A stretch of DNA of 64,000 nt from Ga0077527 sp038144955. GTDB lineage: Bacteria > Pseudomonadota > Gammaproteobacteria > Burkholderiales > SG8-41. The stretch covers positions 1 to 64,000 of the forward strand of contig JAYQOT010000002.1 in the NCBI GenBank assembly GCA_038144955.1. The letters run 5' to 3'. A model generated the notes under the pieces. The model was not told the origin of the DNA. It saw only the letters and a program-made list of their open reading frames with translations, and made no database searches. Shown here piece by piece: positions 6,960-15,506 of the stretch; the first letter of the stretch is position 1, and each line of letters opens with the position of its first letter. The position numbers and the translations under genes were made by a program.

Positions 6960-8459
6960 ATGCCTGCGCCCATTCTTGTCGCAAAATCCACTGAAGAACT
7001 GTTGCTGTTGCCGGGACTTGCGAACCGCCACGGCCTGATCGCCGGTGCAACCGGCACCGGCAAGACCGTCACCCTGCAGCGCATTGCCGAAGAGCTGTCG
7101 AAGATCGGGGTGCCGGTGTTCATGGCCGATGTCAAAGGCGATCTCGCCGGACTTTCTCAGAAGGGGACGTCCAAGCCCAAAATCGAGGAGCGCGTCAAAC
7201 AGCTCGGCATCGCGGATTTCACCTACGCGGGGAATCCCGTGGTGTTCTGGGACGTGTTCGGGGAGCAGGGCCACCCGGTGCGGGCGACGATTTCCGAAAT
7301 GGGCCCCCTGCTGCTGGCACGCCTGCTCAACCTCAACGACACCCAGCAGGGCGTACTGACGCTGGTTTTCAAGATTGCCGACGACAACGGTCTGCTGCTG
7401 CTGGACCTCAAGGATCTGCGCGCGATGCTGCAGTTTGTCGGCGACAACGCCAAGCAGTTCACCACCCAGTACGGCAACATTTCCGCGGCCTCGATAGGCG
7501 CAATCCAGCGCGGGTTGCTTGAAATCGAGCAGCAGGGCGGCGACAAGCTTTTCGCCGAACCGGCACTCAACATCGAAGACCTGATGCAGACCGACAAGGG
7601 GCGCGGCATCATCAATATCCTGGCGGCCGACAAGCTGATGAATTCCCCCAAGCTTTACGCCACTTTTCTGTTGTGGATGCTTGCCGAACTGTTCGAAAGA
7701 CTTCCCGAGGTCGGTGATCCCGAAAAACCCAAGCTGGTGTTCTTCTTCGACGAGGCCCACCTGCTGTTCAGCGATGCGCCGCAGGCGCTGCTCGAAAAAA
7801 TCGAACAGGTAGTGCGCCTGATCCGCTCCAAGGGGGTCGGCGTCTATTTTGTTACTCAAAACCCGCTCGACATCCCGGAAACGGTGTTGGGCCAGCTCGG
7901 CAACCGCGTACAACACGCGCTCCGCGCGTTCACCCCCCGAGACCAGAAGGCCGTGAAGAGCGCGGCAACCACGCTGCGCGCCAATCCGAAGCTTGATGTC
8001 GAAGCCGCCATCACCGAACTGGGTGTCGGCGAAGCGCTGGTATCGCTGCTCGACGACAAAGGCCGCCCGTGCGTGGTCGAGCGCGCGCTGGTTATACCGC
8101 CGGGCAGTCGCCTCGGCCCGGTGACCGCCGAGGAACGCACGGCAACGATCAAGGGCTCGCTGCTCGCGGGGGTTTACGACAAGATCGAAGATCGCGAATC
8201 GGCATACGAGAAACTGGCTCAGCGGGTACAGGAACAGCAGGCTGCGCAGCCGGCAGCCACGGCCCAGAATGCCCCCGGCGGCATGCTCGGCTCGCTGGGC
8301 GACCTGCTGGGGGGATCCACCGGCCCGCGCGGCGGACGCCGGGAAGGCATGGTCGAAATGGCGGCCAAAAGTGCCGCGCGCGCCATCGGCTCGCAGGTGG
8401 GTCGCGAAATCATCCGCGGCGTCCTCGGATCGATATTCGGCGGAAAACGCCGGCGCTAG
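6960..8459 (+). CDS. HerA-like / DUF853 family ATPase (YjgR-like)
   Basis: This 499-residue P-loop ATPase of the HerA-FtsK clade has Walker A GATGTGKT (29-36), the MADVKGDLAGL segment, a Walker B strand ending in DEAH (LVFFFDEAHLLF), and VGVYFVTQNPLDIP near the C-terminal motor motifs. The C-terminus is Gly/Arg-rich and ends FGGKRRR. It matches the DUF853 group that includes Escherichia coli YjgR. Its function is not established; by fold it is a predicted DNA or protein translocase. No NurA-type nuclease lies next to it. The following transporter starts within its stop codon. Confidence 0.85.
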   Translation: MPAPILVAKSTEELLLLPGLANRHGLIAGATGTGKTVTLQRIAEELSKIGVPVFMADVKGDLAGLSQKGTSKPKIEERVKQLGIADFTYAGNPVVFWDVFGEQGHPVRATISEMGPLLLARLLNLNDTQQGVLTLVFKIADDNGLLLLDLKDLRAMLQFVGDNAKQFTTQYGNISAASIGAIQRGLLEIEQQGGDKLFAEPALNIEDLMQTDKGRGIINILAADKLMNSPKLYATFLLWMLAELFERLPEVGDPEKPKLVFFFDEAHLLFSDAPQALLEKIEQVVRLIRSKGVGVYFVTQNPLDIPETVLGQLGNRVQHALRAFTPRDQKAVKSAATTLRANPKLDVEAAITELGVGEALVSLLDDKGRPCVVERALVIPPGSRLGPVTAEERTATIKGSLLAGVYDKIEDRESAYEKLAQRVQEQQAAQPAATAQNAPGGMLGSLGDLLGGSTGPRGGRREGMVEMAAKSAARAIGSQVGREIIRGVLGSIFGGKRRR

Positions 8460-9370
8460 TGGCAACTGAAAATAACCGGCGCAACGCGCATATCGGGATT
8501 GCCTGCGTGCTGGTCAGCGCAGTGGCCTTTTCCGGAAAACCGGTTCTGGTCAAGGCGGCATATCAGTACGGCGTCGATACCACCACCCTGCTCGCACTGC
8601 GCATGCTGTTTGCCGCACCGCTGTTCGCGCTCATGGCCTGGTGGGCGGGACGGCCGGATACCGTGGTTACCGGAAAGGAAATCCTGGCCATCATCGCCCT
8701 CGGTTTCCTCGGTTATTACCTAGGCAGCTTCCTCGATCTGGCCGGACTGCAATACATATCGGCCGGCTTGGGACGCCTGATTCTGTACCTTTATCCAACC
8801 CTGGTGCTGGTGATGTCGGCGCTGTTCCTGAAGCAGCCGCTGCGGCCCATCCAGCTCGCCTCCCTGGTCCTTTCGTACGCCGGGATAGCACTGGTGTTTG
8901 GCGCCGAGGCAAAGCTGGGAGACGACCTGGGACTGACGGTGCTGGGAGCTGCCCTGGTTTTCGGCAGCGCAGCGGCCTATGCGACTTACCTGGTCGCCGG
9001 CAGCCGCCTGGTGCATCGTTTCGGTTCCGTGCGCTTTTCGGCCTACGCTTCGCTGATCGCGACCGGATTCGTGATGGCGCATTTTCTCGCGTTACGCCCG
9101 ATGCAGGCATTGATCGTCGACGTCAACGTCTATTCGCTGGTGGCGATCCTGTCGACTTTTTCGACCGTGCTGCCGCTGTGGCTGATGGCCGAAGGACTTA
9201 AACGCGTCGGCGCCAATCAGGCCGCGCTGGTGGGCTGCATCGGTCCGCTGGCCACCATGGCTTTTGCCTGGGCGTTTCTCGGTGAGGCAATGACGCTGGT
9301 CCAGCTGGCCGGCGCCGCGCTGGTACTGGGAGGGGTGCTGCTGATCAGCCTGAAACCGTCAACAAGCTGA
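8459..9370 (+). CDS. EamA/DMT family transporter
   Basis: This 303-residue membrane protein has about ten predicted helices in two EamA repeats. The first starts HIGIACVLVSAVAFSGKPVLVKA, and the second includes GAALVFGSAAAYATYLVAGSRL and ends GEAMTLVQLAGAALVLGGVLLI. Family members export metabolites or amino acids; the substrate is not predictable here. The GTG start at 8459 overlaps the upstream TAG (TAGTG), so the two genes are probably co-translated. It ends 12 nt from the convergent ankyrin lipoprotein gene, and no terminator is visible between them. Confidence 0.88.
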   Translation: MATENNRRNAHIGIACVLVSAVAFSGKPVLVKAAYQYGVDTTTLLALRMLFAAPLFALMAWWAGRPDTVVTGKEILAIIALGFLGYYLGSFLDLAGLQYISAGLGRLILYLYPTLVLVMSALFLKQPLRPIQLASLVLSYAGIALVFGAEAKLGDDLGLTVLGAALVFGSAAAYATYLVAGSRLVHRFGSVRFSAYASLIATGFVMAHFLALRPMQALIVDVNVYSLVAILSTFSTVLPLWLMAEGLKRVGANQAALVGCIGPLATMAFAWAFLGEAMTLVQLAGAALVLGGVLLISLKPSTS

Positions 9371-9382
9371 TATCCGGAAGCC

Positions 9383-10171
9383 TCAGCGACCGGTGGCGGC
9401 GAGGCTGGGTCCTTCGCAACGTTCGACGTAGCGCATGCCGGGTGGCAGTGCCTCCGCACACGCCAGCAATGGCTCCACGTGGGTTTGCCGGTATTTGACG
9501 GCAAACTCGCGCGCCGTGCTTCCCTGGTGCACGCGCACCATCGGGTCGGCACCCGCCCGCAACAGAGTACGCACGATCTCGCGGTGCCCCTGAATGGCTG
9601 CCATCATCAACGGCGTATTGACATAGATGACCCGGTTCCGGGCATCGGCATCGAGCTTCGCGCCACGCGCGATGAGATAACTCACCGCACGCTGACGGTT
9701 GTTGTAGGCCGCATAGGCGAGGGCCGTATATTGATGCGGGTCGTTTTCGATTTGTGCTCCCGCTTCCGCCAGGATGCGCACGGTCTCGTCATGGCGCTCG
9801 GAGGAGGAAGTCTCGCTTTCGCCCTGGCGAAAGTATGCCGCCAGCATCAGCGGTGTTTCCCCGACCGGGGTGCGCGCATTGAGGTCTGCGCCAGCCGACA
9901 GCAGATAACGCACCACCTGGACCGAGCCTTCGCGCGCCGCCAGCGCCAGCAGGGGTGCGCCCGCAGAATAACCGGGAGCAGGTATGCGCTGATTGGGATT
10001 GACGCCATTGCTGATTGCGTTCCTGACGGCGCCCACATTGTCGAGCGCAACGGCATTGAGCAGTTCCCTGGCATCGCCCGCGTCATAACGCCCGCCCATT
10101 CCGCCGCAGCCGGCAACAACCACAACCAGTGATGCAACGTAGAGGGTGCGTAAACCTTGAAATATCCGCAT
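9383..10171 (-). CDS. Ankyrin-repeat lipoprotein
   Basis: This 262-residue protein has a lipoprotein signal peptide (hydrophobic stretch ending VAGC, Cys22). Around five ankyrin repeats follow from about residue 60 to 235, with typical cores such as PLLALAAREGSVQVVRYLLSAGADLNAR, TPLMLAAYF and TPLMMAAIQGHREIVRTLL. The mature protein should be membrane-tethered, facing the periplasm or surface, and act by protein binding. The ATG at 10171 is chosen because GGAGGT precedes it by 6 nt. The partner is unknown. Confidence 0.88.
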   Translation of the reverse strand: MRIFQGLRTLYVASLVVVVAGCGGMGGRYDAGDARELLNAVALDNVGAVRNAISNGVNPNQRIPAPGYSAGAPLLALAAREGSVQVVRYLLSAGADLNARTPVGETPLMLAAYFRQGESETSSSERHDETVRILAEAGAQIENDPHQYTALAYAAYNNRQRAVSYLIARGAKLDADARNRVIYVNTPLMMAAIQGHREIVRTLLRAGADPMVRVHQGSTAREFAVKYRQTHVEPLLACAEALPPGMRYVERCEGPSLAATGR

Positions 10172-10260
10172 CAGCGACCTCCGCGCACGGCAATAGCCCA
10201 ATTCGCGCGAAGTATAGACCGGAACGCCGCAGCAAAAAAGCCCTACTTCCACTCCGTCGA

Positions 10261-11355
10261 CTAGACGTTGAAGCGAAAATGCATCACGTCGCCGTCCTGG
10301 ACAACGTAATCCTTGCCTTCAAGCCGCATTTTCCCGGCTTCCTTGGCGCCCTGTTCACCTTTGCCGGTGACGAAATCGTCATAGGCGATGACTTCGGCAC
10401 GGATAAAGCCTTTTTCGAAGTCGGTGTGTATCGCCGCCGCCGCGCGCGGAGCGGAATCGCCGCGGTGTATGGTCCATGCCCGCACTTCCTTCACCCCGGC
10501 GGTGAAGTAGGTCTGCAGCCCGAGCAGGGTGTAACCCGCGCTGATGACGCGATCGAGCCCCGGCTCCTGCATACCCATGTCGGCGAGAAACACCGCCTTG
10601 TCTTCATCGGACATGTCGGCGATCTCCGCCTCGATTGCCGCGCACACCGCAACCACAGGTGAATTCTCGCGCGCGGCGTGGGCATGCACTGCGTCGAGGT
10701 GCGGATTGTTGTCAAAACCGCCCTCGCGCACATTGGCGACGTACATGGTCGGCTTGGCGGTGATCAGGCACAGCGGCTTGAGCACGGCCTTTTCTTCTTC
10801 GTAGAGATCCAGCGACCGCACCGGTCGCGCCTCGTTCAGCGCCGCCTGGCACTTTTCCAGAACGGATAGCAGGCGTGCGGCTTCCTTGTCGCCGCCGGCA
10901 CGGGCGAGCTTTGCAGACTTGGCGAGATGGCGTTCGACTGCGGCCAGATCAGCCAGCGCCAGTTCGGTGTTAATGGTTTCAATGTCATCGAGCGGATTGA
11001 TTTTGCCGGCGACATGCACCACGTTCTCGTCCTCGAAACAGCGGACGACATGGGCAATGGCGTCGGTCTCGCGGATGTTGGCGAGAAACTGGTTGCCCAG
11101 ACCTTCGCCCTTCGATGCGCCGGCCACCAGTCCGGCGATGTCGACGAATTCGACGACCGCTGGCACCACCTTTTCCGGCTTGACGATCGCGGCCAGCACT
11201 GCCAGACGCGGGTCAGGCACTTCGACGATGCCGACGTTGGGCTCAATGGTGCAAAAAGGATAGTTTTCCGCAGCGATACCAGCCTTGGTCAACGCGTTGA
11301 ACAGGGTGGATTTGCCGACATTGGGAAGACCGACGATGCCGCACTTCAGTGACAT
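10261..11355 (-). CDS. ychF: Redox-regulated ribosome-binding ATPase YchF (OLA1 family)
   Basis: This 364-residue Obg-related P-loop protein has G1 GLPNVGKST (9-17) and G3 DIAGLV. In place of the GTP-specific NKxD it has ANVRE, which is why this family prefers ATP. The C-terminus has a TGS-like domain ending GKDYVVQDGDVMHFRFNV. It binds ribosomes and is linked to translation and stress responses. It follows pth (76-nt spacer) on the same strand, the standard betaproteobacterial neighbourhood. Confidence 0.97.
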   Translation of the reverse strand: MSLKCGIVGLPNVGKSTLFNALTKAGIAAENYPFCTIEPNVGIVEVPDPRLAVLAAIVKPEKVVPAVVEFVDIAGLVAGASKGEGLGNQFLANIRETDAIAHVVRCFEDENVVHVAGKINPLDDIETINTELALADLAAVERHLAKSAKLARAGGDKEAARLLSVLEKCQAALNEARPVRSLDLYEEEKAVLKPLCLITAKPTMYVANVREGGFDNNPHLDAVHAHAARENSPVVAVCAAIEAEIADMSDEDKAVFLADMGMQEPGLDRVISAGYTLLGLQTYFTAGVKEVRAWTIHRGDSAPRAAAAIHTDFEKGFIRAEVIAYDDFVTGKGEQGAKEAGKMRLEGKDYVVQDGDVMHFRFNV

Positions 11356-11431
11356 GATTTAAAACCTGTAATCAAGAAAATATGGGGAGACGCGGCGTAA
11401 ACCGGATGGCCAGTCTCAGGGACCTGGACGC

Positions 11432-12025
11432 TCAAGCATCTTCTCCCGCGGTCCTGGTATGCAACTTGAGCATGGCGGCCTGCATGTCATGCGCAGCCAA
11501 GAGTGGCCACACCTCGATCGCCCTTGCTAGCGCGTCTTCAATCGAGTGCCGCTCCTCGGCACGCGGCGGATGCAGCACGTAATCCACCACCTCCTGTTCG
11601 CTCTCGGCACGCTCGCGGGGATGACCGATGCCGATACGCAGACGCCAGTAATCCGGGGTACCCAGTCGCGCGGAAACACTGCGCACGCCATTGCCGGAAG
11701 CACTGCCGCCGAATTTGAGCTTTACCGCTCCCGGGGCAAGATCAAGTTCGTCATGCGCGATGAGGATATCGGCAGGGGCGATCTTGAAAAAATCCGCCAA
11801 AGCACCCACCGCACGACCGGACTCGTTCATGTAGGTCGCCGGTTTCAGCAGCCAGAGGTCACCACCGGCAGCAGGCATCTTCGTCACTTCACCGTGAAAC
11901 CGCGCTTCATGACGCCAGGCAAGGCCTGCGGTCCGCGCCAGCGCATCCATCCACCAGAACCCGGCGTTATGGCGGGTGGCCTCGTATTTCTTGCCTGGAT
12001 TACCCAGGCCGGCGACCAGTTTCAT
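11432..12025 (-). CDS. pth: Peptidyl-tRNA hydrolase
   Basis: This 197-residue Pth recycles peptidyl-tRNA released from stalled ribosomes. Asn in GLGNPG, the catalytic His in TRHNAGF, Asn in TYMNESG and Asp in AHDELDL are all present. The usual GGxGGHNGL loop instead reads GGSASGNGVRS, so the His before the conserved Asn is Gly and the loop is one residue shorter. The ATG at 12025 (MKLVAGLGNPG) is preferred to 12070 because it matches the family start and follows GGGA. It lies downstream of rplY, beyond a strong terminator hairpin. Confidence 0.95.
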   Translation of the reverse strand: MKLVAGLGNPGKKYEATRHNAGFWWMDALARTAGLAWRHEARFHGEVTKMPAAGGDLWLLKPATYMNESGRAVGALADFFKIAPADILIAHDELDLAPGAVKLKFGGSASGNGVRSVSARLGTPDYWRLRIGIGHPRERAESEQEVVDYVLHPPRAEERHSIEDALARAIEVWPLLAAHDMQAAMLKLHTRTAGEDA

Positions 12026-12098
12026 GATGGTAATTTCCCGGATGTGGCGAACCAGAGAACCGGGATGCAAGTATAACTATATGTTTTAACTGGATTTT

Positions 12099-12139
12099 CA
12101 AAAAAGAAACGCCCGCCCGTCAGGTGCACGGGGCGGGCG
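12099..12139 (-). terminator. Rho-independent terminator after rplY
   Basis: Read on the minus strand, a 9-bp GC stem (GCCCGCCC paired with GGGCGGGC plus one flanking pair, loop of about 12 nt) is followed by TTTCTTTTTT. It lies about 40 nt past the rplY stop, and pth starts beyond it, so pth may need its own promoter or read-through. Confidence 0.8.
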
Positions 12140-12179
12140 CAGCCGGATAACGCCAGCCAGTGTCGGCCGGCGTATTCCA

Positions 12180-12905
12180 TTACTTCTTCTCGGCAGGCTT
12201 CTTGTCGGCTTCCTTCTTATCGCCGGCAGCCGGTGCTGCCGCAGCCGCACCTGCCGCGGGCGCGCCGGCAGCAGCTTCGGGAGCCTGGCCGGTAATCTCG
12301 GTAACCGGGGCAGCGACTTCTTCCTCCACCGCGATTTCCCTCGGCACCTGCACCGTCACCACCGCCGGATCGTCGGCCTTCAGCTTGGCCAGCGGCTCGA
12401 CACCTGAAGGCAGTTTCAATTCGGAAACATGGATCGAGTGTCCGAGTTCGAGGTCCTTGAGGTCGACTTCGATGTATTCCGGCAGTTGGTCCGGCAGACA
12501 CTGGATTTCGAGCTCGTTGATGATGTGCTGCACGACGCCCTTGCCCAGCTTCACGCCGGGGGAAATTTCGGCATTGAGGAAGTGCAGCGGCACCGCCATG
12601 TGGATTTTCTTTTTCGGGTCGATGCGCTGGAAATCGACATGCTGAACCTGCTCTTTCCAGGGATGCATCTGGAAATCGCGTAGCAGCACGCGGTCTTTCT
12701 GGCCTTCGACGGTCAAATCAAGAATCGAGGAATGGAATGCCTCGAGCTTGAGATGGCGCAGCAACGCCTTGTGGTCAAACTCCACCGATTGCGCGTCCTT
12801 GCCGGCGCCGTAAACGACGCCCGGGACGCGCCCCGTCGCACGCAGGCGGCGGCTCGCACCTTTGCCTTCATTCGTGCGCGGAAACGCAGTAACTTCGATC
12901 TTCAT
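12180..12905 (-). CDS. rplY: 50S ribosomal protein L25 / general stress protein Ctc
   Basis: This is the long, two-domain CTC form of L25 (241 residues). The N-terminal 5S rRNA-binding domain is about residues 1-95 (MKIEVTAFPRTNEGKGASRR, then GRVPGVVYG). The C-terminal beta domain runs to about 185. A low-complexity Ala/Pro tail follows and ends in Lys/Glu repeats (DKKEADKKPAEKK). The ATG at 12905 is 6 nt after GGAGAG. It follows prs on the same strand across an 87-nt spacer with a perfect hairpin. Confidence 0.96.
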   Translation of the reverse strand: MKIEVTAFPRTNEGKGASRRLRATGRVPGVVYGAGKDAQSVEFDHKALLRHLKLEAFHSSILDLTVEGQKDRVLLRDFQMHPWKEQVQHVDFQRIDPKKKIHMAVPLHFLNAEISPGVKLGKGVVQHIINELEIQCLPDQLPEYIEVDLKDLELGHSIHVSELKLPSGVEPLAKLKADDPAVVTVQVPREIAVEEEVAAPVTEITGQAPEAAAGAPAAGAAAAAPAAGDKKEADKKPAEKK

Positions 12906-12961
12906 TTCACACTCTCCAGTAATTGCAGGAAGTCCGCGACCAGACATTTCCCGCGTTAAAT

Positions 12962-12984
12962 GGGAACCGGAACATCCGGTTCCC
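12962..12984 (-). terminator. Hairpin between prs and rplY (attenuator or weak terminator)
   Basis: GGGAACCGGA and TCCGGTTCCC form a perfect 10-bp stem with a 3-nt loop, 8 nt past the prs stop. On the minus strand it is followed only by ATTTAA, so full termination is doubtful. It may stabilise the prs mRNA end or set rplY levels. Confidence 0.55.
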
Positions 12985-12992
12985 GCAAAAAT

Positions 12993-13943
12993 CTACTCGA
13001 CAAACAACGAACTCACCGAATCCTCGGCACTGATGCGCCGCATGGTCTCGGCCACCAGCCCTGAAACCGTCAGCACGCGGATTTTCCTGCACTGGCGCGC
13101 CGGTTCGGTCAGCGGAATGGTGTCCGTGACCACGATTTCATCCAGCGCTGATCCGCTGATGCGCTCAACCGCAGGGCCCGAAAGCACCGCATGCGTGCAA
13201 TACGCCAGCACTTTCGCCGCGCCCTGCTTTTTCAGCGCGCCTGCAGCTTCGCACAGGGTATTCGCCGTATCGACCATGTCGTCGACAATCACGCAGGTGC
13301 GTCCCGCCACTTCACCGATGATATTCATCACCGTGGCCACATTGGGGCGCGGACGGCGTTTGTCGATGATCGCGAGGTCGGCTTCAAGCCGTTTTGCAAT
13401 CGCACGGGCCCGCACCACGCCGCCAACGTCCGGCGACACGACTACCAGGTCCTTGAAATTCTGCTTCCAGATGTCACCGAGCATGATCGGCCCGGAGTAA
13501 ATGTTGTCCACCGGAATGTCGAAAAAACCCTGGATCTGCTCGGAATGCAAGTCCATCGTCAACACACGGTCGACACCGACGCTGCTCATCATGTTCGCCA
13601 CCACCTTGGCGGTGATCGGCACCCGCGCCGAACTCGGGCGGCGATCCTGACGCGCGTAACCCATGTAGGGAATCGCCGCCGTCACCCGCCCCGCAGAAGC
13701 ACGCTTGAGTGCATCGACCATCACCAGCAATTCCATCAGGTTGTCGTTGGTGGGGACGCAAATCGACTGCAATACGAACACGTCCTTGCCGCGCACGTTC
13801 TCGAGGATTTCCACCATCACCTCGCCGTCGCTGAAGCGTCCGACCTTGGCACGACCGATATGGATGTCGAGATGGCTCACCACGGCTTCCGCCAGCCGCG
13901 GGTTGGCATTGCCGGTAAACACCATCATCCTGTCTAAAGCCAC
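12993..13943 (-). CDS. prs: Ribose-phosphate pyrophosphokinase (PRPP synthase)
   Basis: It makes PRPP from ribose 5-phosphate and ATP for nucleotide, His and Trp synthesis. The protein is about 316 residues, the family length. Visible motifs are GRFSDGEVMVEILENVRGKD, PYMGYARQDRR, the DLHSEQIQGFF flexible-loop region, VVSPDVGGVVRARAIAKRL, and the PRPP-binding VIVDDMVDTANTL. The GTG at 13943 gives a betaproteobacterial-type N-terminus and follows GGGGGG by about 9 nt. ATG at 13928 is the alternative. Upstream codons run into the tRNA spacer and are rejected. Confidence 0.97.
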   Translation of the reverse strand: MALDRMMVFTGNANPRLAEAVVSHLDIHIGRAKVGRFSDGEVMVEILENVRGKDVFVLQSICVPTNDNLMELLVMVDALKRASAGRVTAAIPYMGYARQDRRPSSARVPITAKVVANMMSSVGVDRVLTMDLHSEQIQGFFDIPVDNIYSGPIMLGDIWKQNFKDLVVVSPDVGGVVRARAIAKRLEADLAIIDKRRPRPNVATVMNIIGEVAGRTCVIVDDMVDTANTLCEAAGALKKQGAAKVLAYCTHAVLSGPAVERISGSALDEIVVTDTIPLTEPARQCRKIRVLTVSGLVAETMRRISAEDSVSSLFVE

Positions 13944-13985
13944 CACAGACCCCCCGATCCAAAATCCAGCCATGCCGCAACCAGA

Positions 13986-14062
13986 TGGCTGGGGAGGAAG
14001 GATTCGAACCTTCGCATGCCGGAATCAAAATCCGGTGCCTTAACCAGCTTGGCGACTCCCCA
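13986..14062 (-). tRNA. tRNA-Gln (anticodon UUG)
   Basis: The minus strand folds as a cloverleaf. Acceptor TGGGGAG pairs with CTCCCCA, followed by G and an encoded CCA. The D arm lies within GCCAAGCTGGTTAAGGC. The anticodon stem CCGGA/TCCGG flanks the loop TTTTGAT with anticodon TTG. The T arm contains GGTTCGAATCC. It lies between ispE and prs, the usual betaproteobacterial order. Confidence 0.97.
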
Positions 14063-14097
14063 ACCGAAACCACTGCTGCGCCCGGACTTGCCGTCCG

Positions 14098-14946
14098 TCA
14101 CTCTTCCCCGTCTGCCGCAAGTCCATGCAGCGGATGCACATCAAGCCCGCGCGCCACAAAACCGCGCATGTCCCGCGGACAACCTGCAAGAGCACTGCGC
14201 GCCATCGCCTCATCGGCAAATTCTGCAAATACGCAAGCCCCAGAGCCCGTCATCCGTGCCGCACCCACCGACTTCAGCCAACCCAGGTGACGTTCCACTT
14301 CCGGATAGGCCCGGCAAACCACCGGCTCAAGATCATTGCCAACGGGCACAGAAAAGCCTTGTATTTTAACCTTTTTAGAGTCCCTTTTCAATTCCGGATC
14401 CCGGAAAATATCGGCCGTGGACACCGCCACCGGCGGCACCAGGACCAGATACCAGGCCGGGGGCAAATCCAGGGGGGTCAGCAGCTCTCCTACCCCCTCG
14501 GCCGCGGCACTCCTGCCATAAACGAAAATCGGGACATCGGCCCCCAGCGGCAATGCGATTTCCTGCAGGCGCGGTCGCTGCAATCCGCATTGCCAGAGAT
14601 GATTCAGAGCCAGCAATACGGTGGCGGCATCGGAACTCCCTCCACCCAGACCGCCCCCCATCGGCAGGCGTTTTTCAACACGGATGTCTGCTCCCAGCGG
14701 CGTGCCCGATGCCGCCTGCAAGGCGCGCGCCGCGCGCAGGGTCAGATCTTCTGCCTCGGCCACACCGGGCAGTTCCTGCGCACGCACCACCTTGCCGTCC
14801 GCACGCACCCGCACCTGGACGATGTCCGCATGATCGATGAACCGGAATACTGTCTGCAGTTCATGGTAGCCGTCAGGTCGCCGGCCGGTAACACGCAACA
14901 TCAGGTTGAGCTTGGCCGGGGCAGGAAAACCGATCCAGCCGTTCAT
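14098..14946 (-). CDS. ispE: 4-diphosphocytidyl-2-C-methyl-D-erythritol kinase
   Basis: This 282-residue GHMP kinase phosphorylates CDP-ME in the MEP isoprenoid pathway. Motif 1 with the catalytic Lys is PAPAKLNLML near residue 12. The Gly-rich ATP loop is LPMGGGLGGGSSDAA (about 94-108). The catalytic Asp is in PLGADVPIFV, and motif 3 is ARMTGSGACVFAEF. It overlaps lolB by 4 nt, so the operon runs TPR lipoprotein, lolB, ispE. Confidence 0.97.
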   Translation of the reverse strand: MNGWIGFPAPAKLNLMLRVTGRRPDGYHELQTVFRFIDHADIVQVRVRADGKVVRAQELPGVAEAEDLTLRAARALQAASGTPLGADIRVEKRLPMGGGLGGGSSDAATVLLALNHLWQCGLQRPRLQEIALPLGADVPIFVYGRSAAAEGVGELLTPLDLPPAWYLVLVPPVAVSTADIFRDPELKRDSKKVKIQGFSVPVGNDLEPVVCRAYPEVERHLGWLKSVGAARMTGSGACVFAEFADEAMARSALAGCPRDMRGFVARGLDVHPLHGLAADGEE

Positions 14947-15506
14947 GGCCTCACTCCATCGCGCCAGTCATCGATGACCAGACGTATGCGCCGGTCATCC
15001 CGGGAAACGTCGAGTCGCCGCGGATGCTGCGCAGCGCCAGCTTCATCCGCATAGGCATATCGGACCGTCCACCCGTCCTGGTCGATTTGCTCGATCCTGC
15101 CACGCGCGTCGTTCCGGACCACTGCATTCGCACCTCCGGGCACCGCGTCACCGCGAATCCAGTGGCGCAGCCTGGAGAGGGGCAGGGTCCAGCCGAACGC
15201 GCTTTCAGTCAGGCTTTCGGCCGACCCTGCGCGGTATACCTGCTGGTCGGCAGCAGTCAGGGTTGCGCCGGAAGGATTCACTGCAATGTGCGCCAGCGTC
15301 TGGCCTACCGGTGACATCAGCCAGATTTCATCTTCATCAGGACCATGTCGCCAGCGCAGATTCGAGGAAAACGCCCGGCCCTCGCCGCTGGCGAGCACCC
15401 GCCCCAGAACATCGAAAGCAGCCGCGGGAGGAACCTTGTCGATCACCGCGCACCCCGCATGCAGCAGCGCGATCGCGAGCAGCGCCGGCAAACGCAAGGA
15501 GTTCAT
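14943..15506 (-). CDS. lolB: Outer-membrane lipoprotein insertion factor LolB
   Basis: This 187-residue lipoprotein (lipobox HAGC, Cys19) receives lipoproteins from LolA and inserts them into the outer membrane. The mature part has the LolB fold pattern: FSSNLRWRHGPDEDEIWLMSPVGQTLAHI, WTLPLSRLRHWIRG near the centre, and RRIRLVIDDWR at the end. The sequence is short but collinear with the family, and linkage to ispE is a conserved marker. It overlaps both neighbours by 4 nt. Confidence 0.92.
   Translation of the reverse strand: MNSLRLPALLAIALLHAGCAVIDKVPPAAAFDVLGRVLASGEGRAFSSNLRWRHGPDEDEIWLMSPVGQTLAHIAVNPSGATLTAADQQVYRAGSAESLTESAFGWTLPLSRLRHWIRGDAVPGGANAVVRNDARGRIEQIDQDGWTVRYAYADEAGAAQHPRRLDVSRDDRRIRLVIDDWRDGVRP

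Noticed and set aside
6936..8465. A 509-codon minus-strand frame opposite the HerA-like gene
   Set aside because: It is antisense to a clear P-loop ATPase and shows His/Arg/Gln-rich shadow composition without domains.
13944..13973. A longer N-terminus for prs starting at 13973
   Set aside because: The added residues are absent from the family, and the upstream part approaches the tRNA-Gln gene.
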